Under the pieces are notes generated by a model. It saw only the letters and a list, made by a program, of their open reading frames with translations. It was not told where the DNA came from and ran no database searches. Positions 34,327 through 43,511 of a stretch of DNA of 64,000 nt are shown in pieces (positions within the stretch are counted from its first letter, which is position 1; each line of letters begins with the position of its first letter). Origin of the DNA: Streptomyces longispororuber. Lineage in GTDB: Bacteria; Actinomycetota; Actinomycetes; Streptomycetales; Streptomycetaceae. The position numbers and the translations under genes were made by a program. The stretch lies in NCBI RefSeq assembly GCF_014656095.1, contig NZ_BNBT01000002.1:90504-154503 (forward strand), read 5' to 3'.

Positions 34327-34369
34327 CTTCCGGTATCTAGTTACGTAGCGTCATCGCACTGGAGCGTTC

Positions 34370-35809
34370 ATGCCATCCCCTCAGCCCTCCTCCGCGCTCC
34401 GCAGCCCCCGGCTGTGGATCGGTACGGGCATCATCGTCGCGGTGGTCTCCACCCTGTTCGCCCTGCTCTACGTGGGCGGCAACGTAAACCCCAAGGGAAA
34501 CCTGCGCGACCTGCCCGTCGCGCTGGTCAACAACGACCGCGGCGCCGGCACGGGTGAACAGCGCGTCAACGTCGGCGACAAGGTCGTCTCCGGCATCAAG
34601 AAGGCCACCGCCCGCGACGACAGCATCGACTGGCAGGTCCTCAGCCAGGAGGAGGCCGACGAGCGGCTCGGCCAGGGCAAGCTCTACGGCGCGCTGGTCG
34701 TGGAGCGGGACTTCAGCGCCCGGGTCGGCGCGCTCACCGCGCCGCGGCAGCAGGACCCCGCCGCGGCCAAGGAGGCCCCCGCCGCGCCCGTCCTGAAGGT
34801 GCTGACCAACCAGGCGGCGGGCAGCTTCGGCTCCTCCATGGCCAGTCAGGCCACGCAGAAGGCGGCCCACGCGGCCTCGGCCGAGCTGGGCAAGGAACTG
34901 CTGGAGCGCGTACGGGCGCAGCAGGGCGGCAAGGGGCAGCAGGGCAAGGAGGCCGCGTCCGCGCAGGGGCGGACGGCCCCGCAGGACGCGAAGGCCGCTG
35001 ACGGCGGGCAGGGCCGGAAGGCCGACGCGGGCCGTCAGGCGCCGCTGCCCGCCGCCGCCCAGCTCATGCTGGCCGACCCCGTGACCGTGCAGGTCGCCGA
35101 CGGCCACCCGCTCGACACGCACAGCGCCATGGGCCTGAGCGCCTTCTACTACGCGTTGGTCCTGCTGGTCTCCGGCATGCTCGCCGCGAACGTGATCACC
35201 TCTCAGGTGGACACCGCGCTCGGCTATCTGCACACCGACTTCGGGCCCTTCCGGCAGCGCATGCCCGTGCGCCACACCAGCCGGACGCGCACCCTCGCGG
35301 TCAACACCGTCCTCATGCTGGCCCTCGCCGTGGTCATGGGCTCCCTCGTGGAGCTGGCGACGGTCGGCCTCCTCGGCATGGACGCGTCCCACCTGGGGCT
35401 GCTCTGGCTCTACTCCGTGGGCACCATCGCCGTCGTCGGGGTGAGCGCCCTGGCGCTGCTCGCCGTGTTCGGCACGCCCGGCATGCTGGTGTCGACCATC
35501 GTCTTCGTCGCCATGGCCGTGCCGTCCTCCGGCGCCACCGTGCCGCTGGAGGCGCTGCCCGGGTTCTTCCGTACGCTCGCCGAGTTCGAGCCGCTGCGCC
35601 AGCTCACCGGCGGGCTGCGGTCGATCCTGTACTTCGACGCCCAGGCCGACGCCGGTCTGTCCCGGGCGTGGACCGCCATGGGCGTCGCCCTGGTCGTCTC
35701 CGTGCTGTTCGGCTTCGGCATGACGCGCCTCTACGACCGCAAGGGCCTGCACCGCATCCCGCGCCCGGCGGAGTCCGCCGACTCCGTGCCGGAGCCCGCG
35801 GCGGTCTGA
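34370..35809 (+). CDS. YhgE/Pip-type (DUF3533-like) membrane protein, probable ABC-2-fold exporter
   Basis: 479 residues, ATG with CTGGAG upstream. Topology fits the YhgE/Pip family: one N-terminal membrane helix (about 16-38), a long extracytoplasmic region with LPVALVNNDRGAGTGEQRVNVG typical of the family, a Gln/Lys/Gly-rich low-complexity stretch (about 180-225), then five membrane helices (about 255-465). Members act in efflux, membrane-stress tolerance or type VII-related functions. Controlled, by context, by the divergent MerR regulator. Confidence 0.85.
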   Translation: MPSPQPSSALRSPRLWIGTGIIVAVVSTLFALLYVGGNVNPKGNLRDLPVALVNNDRGAGTGEQRVNVGDKVVSGIKKATARDDSIDWQVLSQEEADERLGQGKLYGALVVERDFSARVGALTAPRQQDPAAAKEAPAAPVLKVLTNQAAGSFGSSMASQATQKAAHAASAELGKELLERVRAQQGGKGQQGKEAASAQGRTAPQDAKAADGGQGRKADAGRQAPLPAAAQLMLADPVTVQVADGHPLDTHSAMGLSAFYYALVLLVSGMLAANVITSQVDTALGYLHTDFGPFRQRMPVRHTSRTRTLAVNTVLMLALAVVMGSLVELATVGLLGMDASHLGLLWLYSVGTIAVVGVSALALLAVFGTPGMLVSTIVFVAMAVPSSGATVPLEALPGFFRTLAEFEPLRQLTGGLRSILYFDAQADAGLSRAWTAMGVALVVSVLFGFGMTRLYDRKGLHRIPRPAESADSVPEPAAV

Positions 35810-35822
35810 CGCCCCACGCGCC

Positions 35823-35864
35823 GTGGCCGGTGCGGACCCGTCGCGACGGGTCCGCACCGGCCAC
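35823..35864. terminator. 42-bp perfect palindrome, bidirectional terminator
   Basis: Arms of 21 bp beginning GTGGCCGGTGCGGACCCG meet without a spacer, between convergent genes ending at 35809 and 35902. Confidence 0.7.
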
Positions 35865-35901
35865 TTCCGTTCCCGCTCCCGTGGCGGCCGTGCGGCCTGG
35901 C

Positions 35902-36351
35902 TCAGACGGTGCCGCGCCAGGCACCGGTCTCCGCGCCCCGGGACTCGATGAACTGCTTGAAGCGCTTGAGGTCACCGGTGACCTGGCGCTTGACGAAGCC
36001 GAGCTTGTCGCCGACCGTCTCGGCCAGCCCCTCCGGGTCGAACTCCATCCGCAGCGTCACCTTCGTGCGGGCGTCGTCCAGGCGGTGGAAGGTGACCACT
36101 CCCGCCTGCCGCGCCTCGCCCCCGACCGTGGTCCAGGCGACGCGGTTGTCCGGAATCTGCTCGGTGATCTGCGCGTCGAACTCCCGCTTGACCCCGCCGA
36201 TGGACGTGGTCCAGTGGGTCAGGGTGTCCGACCGCTGCTCGACGCGGTCGACGCCGTCCATGAACTCCGGGAACGACTCGAACTGCGTCCACTGGTTGTA
36301 CGCGGTGGTCACCGACACGTTGACCTCGATCGATTCCTCGACCTGCGACAC
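35902..36351 (-). CDS. SRPBCC-fold (polyketide cyclase/dehydrase-like) protein
   Basis: 149 residues from GTG at 36351 (GAGGAG upstream). The START/SRPBCC pattern is clear: VSQVEESIEVNVSVTTAYNQWTQFESFPEFMDGVDRVEQ, central strands, and ending with a long helix (GLAETVGDKLGFVKRQVTGDLKRFKQFIESRG). This subgroup is common in actinobacteria as single stress-linked proteins and is not diagnostic of polyketide synthesis. The P450 gene lies 170 bp upstream on the same strand; co-transcription is uncertain. Confidence 0.85.
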   Translation of the reverse strand: MSQVEESIEVNVSVTTAYNQWTQFESFPEFMDGVDRVEQRSDTLTHWTTSIGGVKREFDAQITEQIPDNRVAWTTVGGEARQAGVVTFHRLDDARTKVTLRMEFDPEGLAETVGDKLGFVKRQVTGDLKRFKQFIESRGAETGAWRGTV

Positions 36352-36521
36352 GTGGGTCTCCTCTCCGGAACACGGGCCCGCGGTACGGCGGACCCGAAAG
36401 GTGCTGTGTCCAGACCCGCGAGTACCCGCGAAACGCCCCCTCATGGTCATGAGGGCCACATCGGCCGAAGAACCCGCCCCGCACCCCCGCTTCCCGGCCG
36501 TTCCCGCGGGCCGGGCCGCCC

Positions 36522-37805
36522 CTACCCGCCGGGGTGCGCCGAGGCGTGCGCGAGGGGCGCGGACGGTGCCGCGTCCCCTTGCCGTACGGGCAGCCGCAGC
36601 GGCCCCCGTACCAGCAGTCCGGGCCGGTGGGCGAGGGTGTCGGGGGGTGCGGCCAGGGTCAGGCCGGGCAGGGCGGCGAAGAGGCGGGGCAGGGCGATCG
36701 TGGCCTCCAGGCGGGCGAGGCGGGCGCCGAGGCAGAAGTGCGGGCCGTGGCCGAAGGCCGTGTGCGGCGCGGGTCGTTCGGCGGCCAGATAGCGGTCCGG
36801 CCGGAAGTCGTCCGGGGCGGGGAAGTGCGCGGGGTCGCGGTTGGCGGCGGCGAGGACGACGAGGACCGAGGCCCCGGCCGGTATGGCGGTGCCCCCGTCG
36901 AGGGCCACGGCCTGGGTGGTGCGCCGCCAGGTCGTGCCCTCCAGCGGGCTGGCGTGCCGCAGGGTCTCCTCCACGACGGCGGCCCACCGCCCGGCGCCGT
37001 CGCGGCGCGCGGCGGTGAGTTCGCCGGGGTGGGTGAGCAGCGCGAGCGCGGCCGACGCCAGGAGGTTCATCGTCGTCTCGTAGCCCGCGAAGAGCAGCAG
37101 GAACGCCATGGCGAGCAGCTCCTCGTCGTCGAGGCCGCCCTCGTCCGGGGCGGTCACGAGCGAGCTGAACAGGTCGTCGCCGGGGGCGCGCCGCTTGCGC
37201 GCGATGAGGGTGCCGAAGTACGCGTGCAGGCTGGACCAGGCCGCGTCGGCCGCGCCGGGCTCCAGGGCGTCGGCGGGCGAGCCCACGCGGTAGGTCCAGG
37301 CGCGCAGGTCCGCGCGGTCGGCCTCGGGCACGCCGAGGACCTCGCCGATCACCAGGACCGGCAGCGGGAACGCGAAGGCGTCCACCAGGTCGGCCACGCC
37401 GTCGCGGGCCAGGCGCCGGGAGACGTCGCCCGCGAGCTCCGCGGCGAGCCGCTCGACGCGCGGGCGCAGGGCGTCCACCCGCGCCGGGGTGAAGGCCGCC
37501 GTGGCCAGGCGGCGCAGCCTGCCGTGGTCGGGCGCGTCGGTGTTGAGCATGTGCCGGGCCAGGCACTGCCGGGCGCGCTCCGCCGCCGACGGGGGCTTGG
37601 GCCGCCCGGCCTGCCGCGCCGGCACGTTCGAGAACCGCGGGTCGGCGAGGACCCGCCGCGCCTCCTCGTACCCGGTCACCAGCCAGGCGTGGGTTCCGTT
37701 CGCCAGCTCCACCCGGGCGACGGGGTTCCGCTCGCGCAGGCGGGCGTAGTACGGGTACGGGTCGCGGGCGAACACGGGGTCCGCGGGATTCAGCAGTTCA
37801 GACAC
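36522..37805 (-). CDS. Cytochrome P450
   Basis: 427 residues from GTG at 37805 (AGGATGAG upstream). A soluble bacterial class I P450: I-helix oxygen-binding FAGYETT, EETLRH (ExxR), and the heme Cys in FGHGPHFCLGARLARLE (Cys about residue 358). The N-terminus MSELLNPADPVFARDPYPYYARLRE is typical of Streptomyces CYP107/105-like enzymes. Electrons would come from a ferredoxin encoded elsewhere; no ferredoxin or biosynthetic genes are adjacent. The substrate is unknown. Confidence 0.92.
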   Translation of the reverse strand: MSELLNPADPVFARDPYPYYARLRERNPVARVELANGTHAWLVTGYEEARRVLADPRFSNVPARQAGRPKPPSAAERARQCLARHMLNTDAPDHGRLRRLATAAFTPARVDALRPRVERLAAELAGDVSRRLARDGVADLVDAFAFPLPVLVIGEVLGVPEADRADLRAWTYRVGSPADALEPGAADAAWSSLHAYFGTLIARKRRAPGDDLFSSLVTAPDEGGLDDEELLAMAFLLLFAGYETTMNLLASAALALLTHPGELTAARRDGAGRWAAVVEETLRHASPLEGTTWRRTTQAVALDGGTAIPAGASVLVVLAAANRDPAHFPAPDDFRPDRYLAAERPAPHTAFGHGPHFCLGARLARLEATIALPRLFAALPGLTLAAPPDTLAHRPGLLVRGPLRLPVRQGDAAPSAPLAHASAHPGG

Positions 37806-37913
37806 CCGCTCATCCTGATCGACCACGCCGCCCCGTGCCGGAGGCCGATGGTGCAGAGCTGACGGGTGTGAACTGTGGGGTTCGGACAAGGCAGGCCCGG
37901 CGGCGCGTGCGAA

Positions 37914-37944
37914 GGGGCGCCGGACCGGTGCGGTCCGGCGCCCC
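37914..37944 (-). terminator. Strong hairpin after the 42-aa small ORF
   Basis: 13-bp perfect stem GGGGCGCCGGACC with its complement and a 5-nt loop GGTGC, 8 nt beyond the stop codon of the small gene and upstream of the P450 gene. Confidence 0.7.
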
Positions 37945-37951
37945 TCGGGCA

Positions 37952-38080
37952 CTAGGGCCAGTGGGACTGGATGAAGGCCCAGACAGCCTTGGCGCCGAGC
38001 GCCGCGGCCATACGGGACAACACCTCCACAGCCCAGTTCCGATCGCGACTGCGCGTGGGTTCTCGCTGCTCCATCGCCAT
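37952..38080 (-). CDS. Small ORF, 42 residues, unknown function
   Basis: ATG at 38080 is preceded by GAGAGGCGG at good spacing; the ORF ends in TAG at 37952 and is followed directly by a strong hairpin. The peptide begins MAMEQREPTRSRDRNWAVEV and ends AVWAFIQSHWP: a charged N-terminal third, then an amphipathic or weakly hydrophobic helix with several Trp. Ribosome site, compact ORF and dedicated terminator together support a real small gene. No family recognised. Candidates are a membrane-associated micropeptide or a toxin-like peptide. Confidence 0.55.
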   Translation of the reverse strand: MAMEQREPTRSRDRNWAVEVLSRMAAALGAKAVWAFIQSHWP

Positions 38081-38577
38081 CCGTACCGCCTCTCGACCAG
38101 GTGAAGGACCGGACCGGTCCCCCTTGCCAGTCGCGTCTCACCGTCGAGGTGCGGCGACTTCCAGCATGCCCGAACTCGGGGCCCGGGGCGGCTGTTTCCG
38201 CCGATGTGCCGCCGAGCCCGCCTGCCCGCGCTGCCGTAGGCGTGCCGTGCCCGCTCCGGGGCCGGGCGCGATGGCTTGATGCGTGCCGTCGTCGGGTCGC
38301 CGCACGGCCCGCGCGGCGGGTGCGGCACACGCCTCTGGTCGGCGCTGTTCGCGTACCGTAACTGCCCCTGCGCGTACGGCTGTCGACGTCGCGGGCCTGG
38401 CTGGAACGTGGCGTCCCCTCGTACACCATCCCCGCGAAAGGTTGTACGCGACGCACGTGGCGATCACCACGGTGATGAAGGCGGGGTGAAGCGGGGTGAA
38501 GAACGTAAGGTCACCTCGTTCACATCTGTCGCTGGAGCATCGTCTGCTCCGGCACCATCTGTGGGGGGACATACCCA
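38081..38577. other. Intergenic region with no gene seen
   Basis: About 500 bp between the small ORF and the secreted-protein gene. No frame has sustained coding character. It should hold the promoters of both divergent genes; direct GCGGGGTGAAG copies occur at about 38480-38500. Confidence 0.35.
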
Positions 38578-39330
38578 ATGCGACACCGCACCCGTATGGC
38601 CGTAGTCGGCTCCGCCTTGGCCGTGGCCGCCGCGGGCTTCGCCGCGCCCGCCGCCACGGCCGCGCCGCAGGGCATCACGGTCGAGAAGGTCACGGTCAAC
38701 GGCGGCAAGGCGGTCGTGCTCGGCACCACCGCGGCCAAAACCTTCAAGGTCTCGGTCACGGCCGCGACCGACTCCGCGATCACCGAGTCCAGCATCGACC
38801 TGTACGGCCCGGACGCGAACTCGGCGACCTCGCAGGGCAACGAGAGCTGCACGTTCGCCAACGGCAAGTCGACGTGCACGGCGACGTTCACGATCGACCC
38901 GGACACCGACTTCTACGACAACAGTGCGGCGGGCGGCTGGTACGTCAACGCCCTGCTCTCGTCCGACACCGACAGCGTGTACGCGGAGAAGACCGGCGCC
39001 TTCAAGGTCCAGCGCGAGTCGAAGCTCACGGTCAACGCCTCGCCCGAGCCGATCAAGAAGGGCAAGACGCTCACCGTCACCGGCGCGCTGACCCGCGCCA
39101 ACTGGGAGACCCACAAGTTCTCCGGCTACACCAAGCAGTCGGTGACGCTGGAGTACAAGAAGAAGGGCGCCAGCGCCTACTCCGCCGTCAAGACGGTCAA
39201 GTCCGACACCAAGGGCAACCTGAAGACCACGGTGAAGGCCACGGCCGACGGCTCGTACCGCTGGAGCTTCGCGGGCAACTCCACCACCCCGGCCGTCAAG
39301 GCCGCCGGTGACGCCGTCGACGTGCGGTGA
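38578..39330 (+). CDS. Secreted beta-sandwich (Ig-like) protein, unknown function
   Basis: 250 residues, ATG at 38578. Sec signal about 1-29 (MRHRTRMAVVGSALAVAAAG ... ATAAPQG). The mature region is all-beta: a first domain (30-150) with one Cys pair (ESCTFANGKSTCTATF) and a second (155-250) starting SKLTVNASPEPIKKGKTLTVTGALTRANW, typical of bacterial Ig-like repeat modules seen in Streptomyces secreted proteins. Lys/Thr-rich surface. No catalytic motif; a cell-envelope or extracellular binding role is inferred. Confidence 0.78.
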   Translation: MRHRTRMAVVGSALAVAAAGFAAPAATAAPQGITVEKVTVNGGKAVVLGTTAAKTFKVSVTAATDSAITESSIDLYGPDANSATSQGNESCTFANGKSTCTATFTIDPDTDFYDNSAAGGWYVNALLSSDTDSVYAEKTGAFKVQRESKLTVNASPEPIKKGKTLTVTGALTRANWETHKFSGYTKQSVTLEYKKKGASAYSAVKTVKSDTKGNLKTTVKATADGSYRWSFAGNSTTPAVKAAGDAVDVR

Positions 39331-39357
39331 TCACCGTGCCTTAGGCACGAGGTGAGC

Positions 39358-39390
39358 GGCGGGCGCGCGTCGATATGGCGCGCGCCCGCC
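39358..39390. terminator. Bidirectional hairpin terminator
   Basis: 12-bp stem GGCGGGCGCGCG with its complement and a 9-nt loop TCGATATGG, between the convergent secreted-protein and amidase genes. Confidence 0.6.
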
Positions 39391-39398
39391 GCGCCGCG

Positions 39399-40892
39399 TC
39401 ACAGGGCCGGCCGCTCCACATCCCATGGAGCGGCCGCTTCCAGTTGGGCGGCGAGCGCGAGCAGCGTGCCCTCGCCGCCCAGCGGCCCGGTGAACTGCAC
39501 GCCCAGGGGCAGGCCGTCGGGGGTGCGGTAGAGGGGCACGGACATCGCGGGGCGGCCGGTGATGTTGGCGAGCTGCGTGAAGGGGTTGGGGGCGAGGTTC
39601 GCCACGACGGCCTGCCGCCACAGCCGGGTCCTGCTGAGCCGGCCCGCCACGCCCGCCCTGAGCAGCGCCTTGCCGACCTGCCGCGTCAACCGGGGCGTGT
39701 CCAGCTCGCCGATCCGCACCGGCGGCCGGGCGAGCGTCGGCGTGAGCAGCAGGTCGTACGTCTCGTGGAACGCGGCCAGTTGCCGGGCGTAGAGGTTCCA
39801 GCGCCCCAGCCGGACGGTGTGCTCCACCGCGCCCAGCGCGCGGCCCGCCGCGGCGAGCAGCCGCGTGTCGAGTTCGAAGTCGGTGTCGTCCGCGCCGGTC
39901 CTGTGCTTGAGCTCCGCCATCGTCGCGGCGTTCTGGGTCGCGTACATGGCCATGAAGTCGTCGGCCATGCGCAGCCCGTCGACGGCGGGTTCGGCCTCCT
40001 CCACCTCGTGGCCGAGGCCGGTGAGGAGCTTGACGGCCGTCTCGACGGCCTCGACCGCCTCGCGCGCCACCGGGGTGCCGATCGGCGAGCGGGTGCTGAC
40101 GCCGACGCGCAGCTTCGGCGGGGTGCGCCGGGCGAGCTCGGCGTAGGGCTCCTCGGGGCGGGCCGCGAGGAACGGGGCGCCCGGGTCGGGGCGGGCGGTG
40201 AGGGCGTCGAGGAGGGCGGCGCTGTCGCGCACGGTGCGGGAGACGACGCCGTCGCTCGCCGCGCCCGCGAGGAGCTCGCCGTGCGCGGGGCCCGCGGGCA
40301 CCAGGCCCCGGCCCGGCTTGAGACCGAAGAGCCCGCAGCAGGCGGCGGGTATGCGGATCGAGCCGCCGCCGTCGTTCGCGCCCGCGGCGGGGACGATGCC
40401 CGCGGCGACCGCGGCCGCGGAGCCGCCGGAGGAGCCGCCCGGCGTGTGGGCGAGGTTCCACGGGTTGCGGGTCGCGCCGCCGGCCTCGGGCTCGGTCACG
40501 CTCTTGATGCCGAACTCCGGTGTGTTCGTCTGCCCGAAGACGACGAGCCCGGCGTCCAGCCACCGCCGGACCACCTCGCTGTGGCGCCCCGCGACGAGCC
40601 CCTGGGAGGCCCGCGAGCCGCGGCCCGTCGGCCGGCCCTCGTAGTCCTGGAGCAGGTCCTTGACGAGGAACGGCACGCCGGCGAAGGGCCCGGAGAGCGG
40701 GCCCGCGGCGCGCTCGCGGGCGATCACCGGCATGGGGCGGACGATCGCGTTGATCTTTCCGTTCACGGCCTCGGCCCGCGCGAGGGCCGCCTCCAGGAGC
40801 TCGGTCGGCGTCACCTCGCCGCGCGCCACGAGGTCGGCGAGTCCGACCGCGTCGTACGTCCTGTAGTCCCGGTAGTCCACCGCGCACCCCAT
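39399..40892 (-). CDS. Amidase-signature-family amidase
   Basis: 497 residues. The Ser-Ser-Lys triad region is intact: Lys in GVPFLVKDL, the Gly/Ser-rich signature [35 protein letters not shown] supplies both serines. Hydrolyses an amide such as an aryl or short-chain amide; specificity cannot be inferred. No GatB or GatC partner nearby, so it is not the tRNA amidotransferase subunit. The ATG at 40892 lacks a clear ribosome site; a GTG five codons later is an alternative. Confidence 0.9.
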   Translation of the reverse strand: MGCAVDYRDYRTYDAVGLADLVARGEVTPTELLEAALARAEAVNGKINAIVRPMPVIARERAAGPLSGPFAGVPFLVKDLLQDYEGRPTGRGSRASQGLVAGRHSEVVRRWLDAGLVVFGQTNTPEFGIKSVTEPEAGGATRNPWNLAHTPGGSSGGSAAAVAAGIVPAAGANDGGGSIRIPAACCGLFGLKPGRGLVPAGPAHGELLAGAASDGVVSRTVRDSAALLDALTARPDPGAPFLAARPEEPYAELARRTPPKLRVGVSTRSPIGTPVAREAVEAVETAVKLLTGLGHEVEEAEPAVDGLRMADDFMAMYATQNAATMAELKHRTGADDTDFELDTRLLAAAGRALGAVEHTVRLGRWNLYARQLAAFHETYDLLLTPTLARPPVRIGELDTPRLTRQVGKALLRAGVAGRLSRTRLWRQAVVANLAPNPFTQLANITGRPAMSVPLYRTPDGLPLGVQFTGPLGGEGTLLALAAQLEAAAPWDVERPAL

Positions 40893-41023
40893 TGACTCGG
40901 CGTCAAGAACGCACGCGAGCGTAGATCGTCGGCGTCACGGGCGGCAACGGCGGGAACCGGCCCGGGCCCCGCCCGGCCGGAACCGGTCCCGGCCTCCCCC
41001 GGCCGGGACCGGCCCGCCGTCCC

Positions 41024-42478
41024 TCACCGCCCGGCCAGGGGCGGGTAGCTGCGCCGGCCGCGGCGGTGGGCGATCTCGCCGAGCACGACGTCCACCGCGA
41101 GGAACGCCGCCAGCGGGATGCCGAGCAGCGGCACGAAGTAGCCGAGGACCGCCACCGCCGCCATCAGCGGGACGAGGACGTACGCCGGGACGTGCTGCCA
41201 CGCGCCGCGCGGCAGCGGGCGGCCGAAGGCGCCGGTGCGGCCCCGCAGCCACCACATGCGGTAGCCCCACACGATCAGCAGGATCAGGGCGAGGGCGAGG
41301 ACGGCCAGCGCGATCTGGTTCGCGAGGCCGAAGAGCGTGCCGGCGTGCGCGTCGATGCCCCAGCGGGTCAGCTTGGCGAGCACCGGGTAGTCGTCGAACC
41401 GCAGGACGTCGACGACCTGGCCGGTCCGCGCGTCGACCGCGGCCGAGTCCTGCTTCTCGGGCCAGCTCCGCTGGATCTGCTTGACGACGTACGCCGGCGA
41501 CGGCGCGGCGGGGTCGGCGGGCGGCACGATCTCCACCGGGTCCGACAGCCCCTCGGCGCGGGCGGCCTTGAGGACCGCGTCCAGCCCGATGTCACCGGCG
41601 GTTCCGGCGCCGCCCGCCGTGCCCGCGCCCGTGTCCGCGCCGCCGCCGTGCCCGGCGTGCTCCCCGGCCCCGGCCCCCGCCGCGCTCGTGGCGACCGTCG
41701 GAGTCGTCTGGCCCAGGGCCTCCCGCAGGTCGCCGATGCTCTCCCCCGCGTACGCCGACCAGGTCAGGCCCGTGGCCGAGAGGAAGAACAGGCCCGCGGC
41801 GGCCCAGGCGCCCACCGTGCCGTGCAGCGAAAGGAGCCGGCGGCGGCCCGCCGTGCCCCGCAGCCCGCGCCGCGCCCGGCGCCGTCCGAACCACAGGACG
41901 AGGCCGCCGCCCGCGATCACCCACAGCCAGCTCGCGGCGAGCTCGCTGTACAGCCGCCCCGTCTCGCCCAGGTGCAGGTCCTTGTGCAGGCCGGAGATCC
42001 AGGTGCGCAGCGGAAGCGCGCCGCTGGAGCCGTACTGCTCCTCGGCGCCGCGCACCTCGCCGGTGTAGGGGTTCACGAACACGGCGAGGGTGCGGTCCTC
42101 GGCCACACCCGGCACGCCGGAGAGCAGGACCCGCGTCGTCGCGCCGTCCTCCGGCGATGGCCGCACGGCGGTCACCGTCCCCCGCGGGTGTGCCTCGCGG
42201 GCCGCGGCGACCTGCCGCTCGACGGGGAGTTCCCTGTCGCCCACGGGCACCCGCAGCTCGTCGGCGTACACGACGCGCTCGGCCGTGTACGAGGCGGCGT
42301 ACAGCAGGCCCGTGACGGCGGCGACCAGCAGGAACGGGGCGATCAGCACGCCGGCGTAGAAGTGCAGGCGCAGCACGAGCGGGCGCAGCGAGGCCCAGGC
42401 GGACCGCGGCGGGGCGGGCCGTTCCGCGGGGGCGGAGGCGTTGTCGGGCGGTGCGGGGGCGGGAGGTGCGGTGGGCAT
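41024..42478 (-). CDS. PepSY-associated transmembrane protein
   Basis: 484 residues from ATG at 42478 (GGAGAGC upstream). A Pro/Ala-rich cytoplasmic start (1-45), then the PepSY-TM pattern: helix 1 LHFYAGVLIAPFLLVAAVTGLLYA, an extracytoplasmic PepSY region, GLHKDLHLGETGRLYSELAASWLWVIAGGGLVLW, the LLSLHGTVGAWAAAGLFFLSATGL helix, an inserted Gly/Ala/His-rich stretch (about 270-300, HAGHGG), and further C-terminal helices. Related proteins take part in iron/siderophore reduction or metal homeostasis. A CRP-like palindrome lies about 100 bp upstream. Confidence 0.85.
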   Translation of the reverse strand: MPTAPPAPAPPDNASAPAERPAPPRSAWASLRPLVLRLHFYAGVLIAPFLLVAAVTGLLYAASYTAERVVYADELRVPVGDRELPVERQVAAAREAHPRGTVTAVRPSPEDGATTRVLLSGVPGVAEDRTLAVFVNPYTGEVRGAEEQYGSSGALPLRTWISGLHKDLHLGETGRLYSELAASWLWVIAGGGLVLWFGRRRARRGLRGTAGRRRLLSLHGTVGAWAAAGLFFLSATGLTWSAYAGESIGDLREALGQTTPTVATSAAGAGAGEHAGHGGGADTGAGTAGGAGTAGDIGLDAVLKAARAEGLSDPVEIVPPADPAAPSPAYVVKQIQRSWPEKQDSAAVDARTGQVVDVLRFDDYPVLAKLTRWGIDAHAGTLFGLANQIALAVLALALILLIVWGYRMWWLRGRTGAFGRPLPRGAWQHVPAYVLVPLMAAVAVLGYFVPLLGIPLAAFLAVDVVLGEIAHRRGRRSYPPLAGR

Positions 42479-42579
42479 GGCGTGCTCTCCTGGTGCCGGT
42501 CGGTGGTACAAGTGCTCCGGCGGTGACCGGACCGGTCCATGGGTCGAGCGGCGCGCGGGACGAGTTCCCCGCCCCCTAT

Positions 42580-42593
42580 GTGATGTACATCAC
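42580..42593. promoter_or_regulatory. CRP/FNR-like palindrome
   Basis: GTGATGTACATCAC is a perfect 14-bp palindrome; with its flank it reads TGTGA-TGTACA-TCACT, close to the CRP-family consensus TGTGA-N6-TCACA. It lies in the divergent gap about 102 bp from the PepSY start and 190 bp from the DUF5519-like gene. Confidence 0.6.
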
Positions 42594-42782
42594 TGAAGTT
42601 GGTGCTGTAGTAGGACAACATCGCACGTCACCGGCACGGGCGGGTGACATCGCGCCCACCCCTCCTGGAGGGCCGGGCGCGCCTCGGACCCCCGTTGACC
42701 TCCGGCGGGGCCGGGTTACGGGGGCCGCGCGGGCAAGCGGCTTGTGAACAGGGGTGGTTCGCCGGGTGAAATCCGCGCGACG

Positions 42783-43319
42783 ATGGGGCGCATGACGGCG
42801 GCGCAGCGTGCCATGACCCAGTTGGAGTCGTGGCCGGATCTCGTAAGTGGCCCTCCCCGGTGTGCGGTGGGCCGCTCGTACGGCACACCTGGCGCGCCCG
42901 GAGAGGCGCGCTATGAACTGGTGCACTTCCACTCCGACGACGCCGCGGACGTCTGTCTGACCCGGGCGGCGGTGGACCGGCTGCGGCCTCAGTTGGCGCA
43001 CAACTCCGCGATCCGCGTGCGGCCCGGCGCGTCGTGGGTGACGGTCCTGCTGGACGGGGACATGGACATCGCGCTGCTGCTCACGCTGGTCAGCGTGGGC
43101 CTCAAGGCGCATGACGACGCGCTCGCGCTCCGCGGCGCGCAGGGGCCGCCCGGCAGGGCGGCGCCCCCGTGCGACTGGGAGGCCCGCGTCCAGGAGGCCC
43201 CGCTCGCGCCGGTGCCGACGCCGCCCACGCCCGCACCGGCCACGGCAGGACCCGCCGGTCTGCGCGGCCTGCGCGCGACCTGGAAGGCGGTCGGACGGCT
43301 GATGCCGCACGGGCACTGA
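42783..43319 (+). CDS. Luciferase-domain (DUF5519-like) protein
   Basis: 178 residues from ATG at 42783; a second ATG three codons later is equally possible. Residues 10-110 match the small luciferase-domain family: TQLESWPDLVSG, GEARYELVHFHSDDAADVCLTRAAVDRL, IRVRPGASWVTVLLDGDMDIALLLTLVSVGLKAH. The Pro/Ala-rich tail is variable. The name comes from the family; light emission is not implied and the function is unknown. Divergent from the PepSY gene. Confidence 0.65.
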   Translation: MGRMTAAQRAMTQLESWPDLVSGPPRCAVGRSYGTPGAPGEARYELVHFHSDDAADVCLTRAAVDRLRPQLAHNSAIRVRPGASWVTVLLDGDMDIALLLTLVSVGLKAHDDALALRGAQGPPGRAAPPCDWEARVQEAPLAPVPTPPTPAPATAGPAGLRGLRATWKAVGRLMPHGH

Positions 43320-43511
43320 CCACCGCCGGGCGGGGCGCGGCTCCCGGGGCGCGGGTTCCTTCCCGGGGCGCCGGACGCCGTGCGGACAACCCGTTCGTAT
43401 GACCGGCGGTGACTTCTGGGCCTCCGCGGGCGTTGCCACGGCGTGCGGATCGGAACGGCCGGTCCATGGGCCGGGCGCGTGACGCCCGCCGGACGAGTCA
43501 AGGAGCAGCCT

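Noticed and set aside
35902..37805. Polyketide biosynthetic cluster from the SRPBCC and P450 genes
   Set aside because: No synthase, ACP, tailoring or resistance genes nearby; both proteins commonly occur alone.
38165..38275. 36-codon Cys-rich plus-strand ORF (CFRRC, CPRCRRR)
   Set aside because: No ribosome site, no flanking structure, and Cys pairs arise easily from GC-rich repeats.
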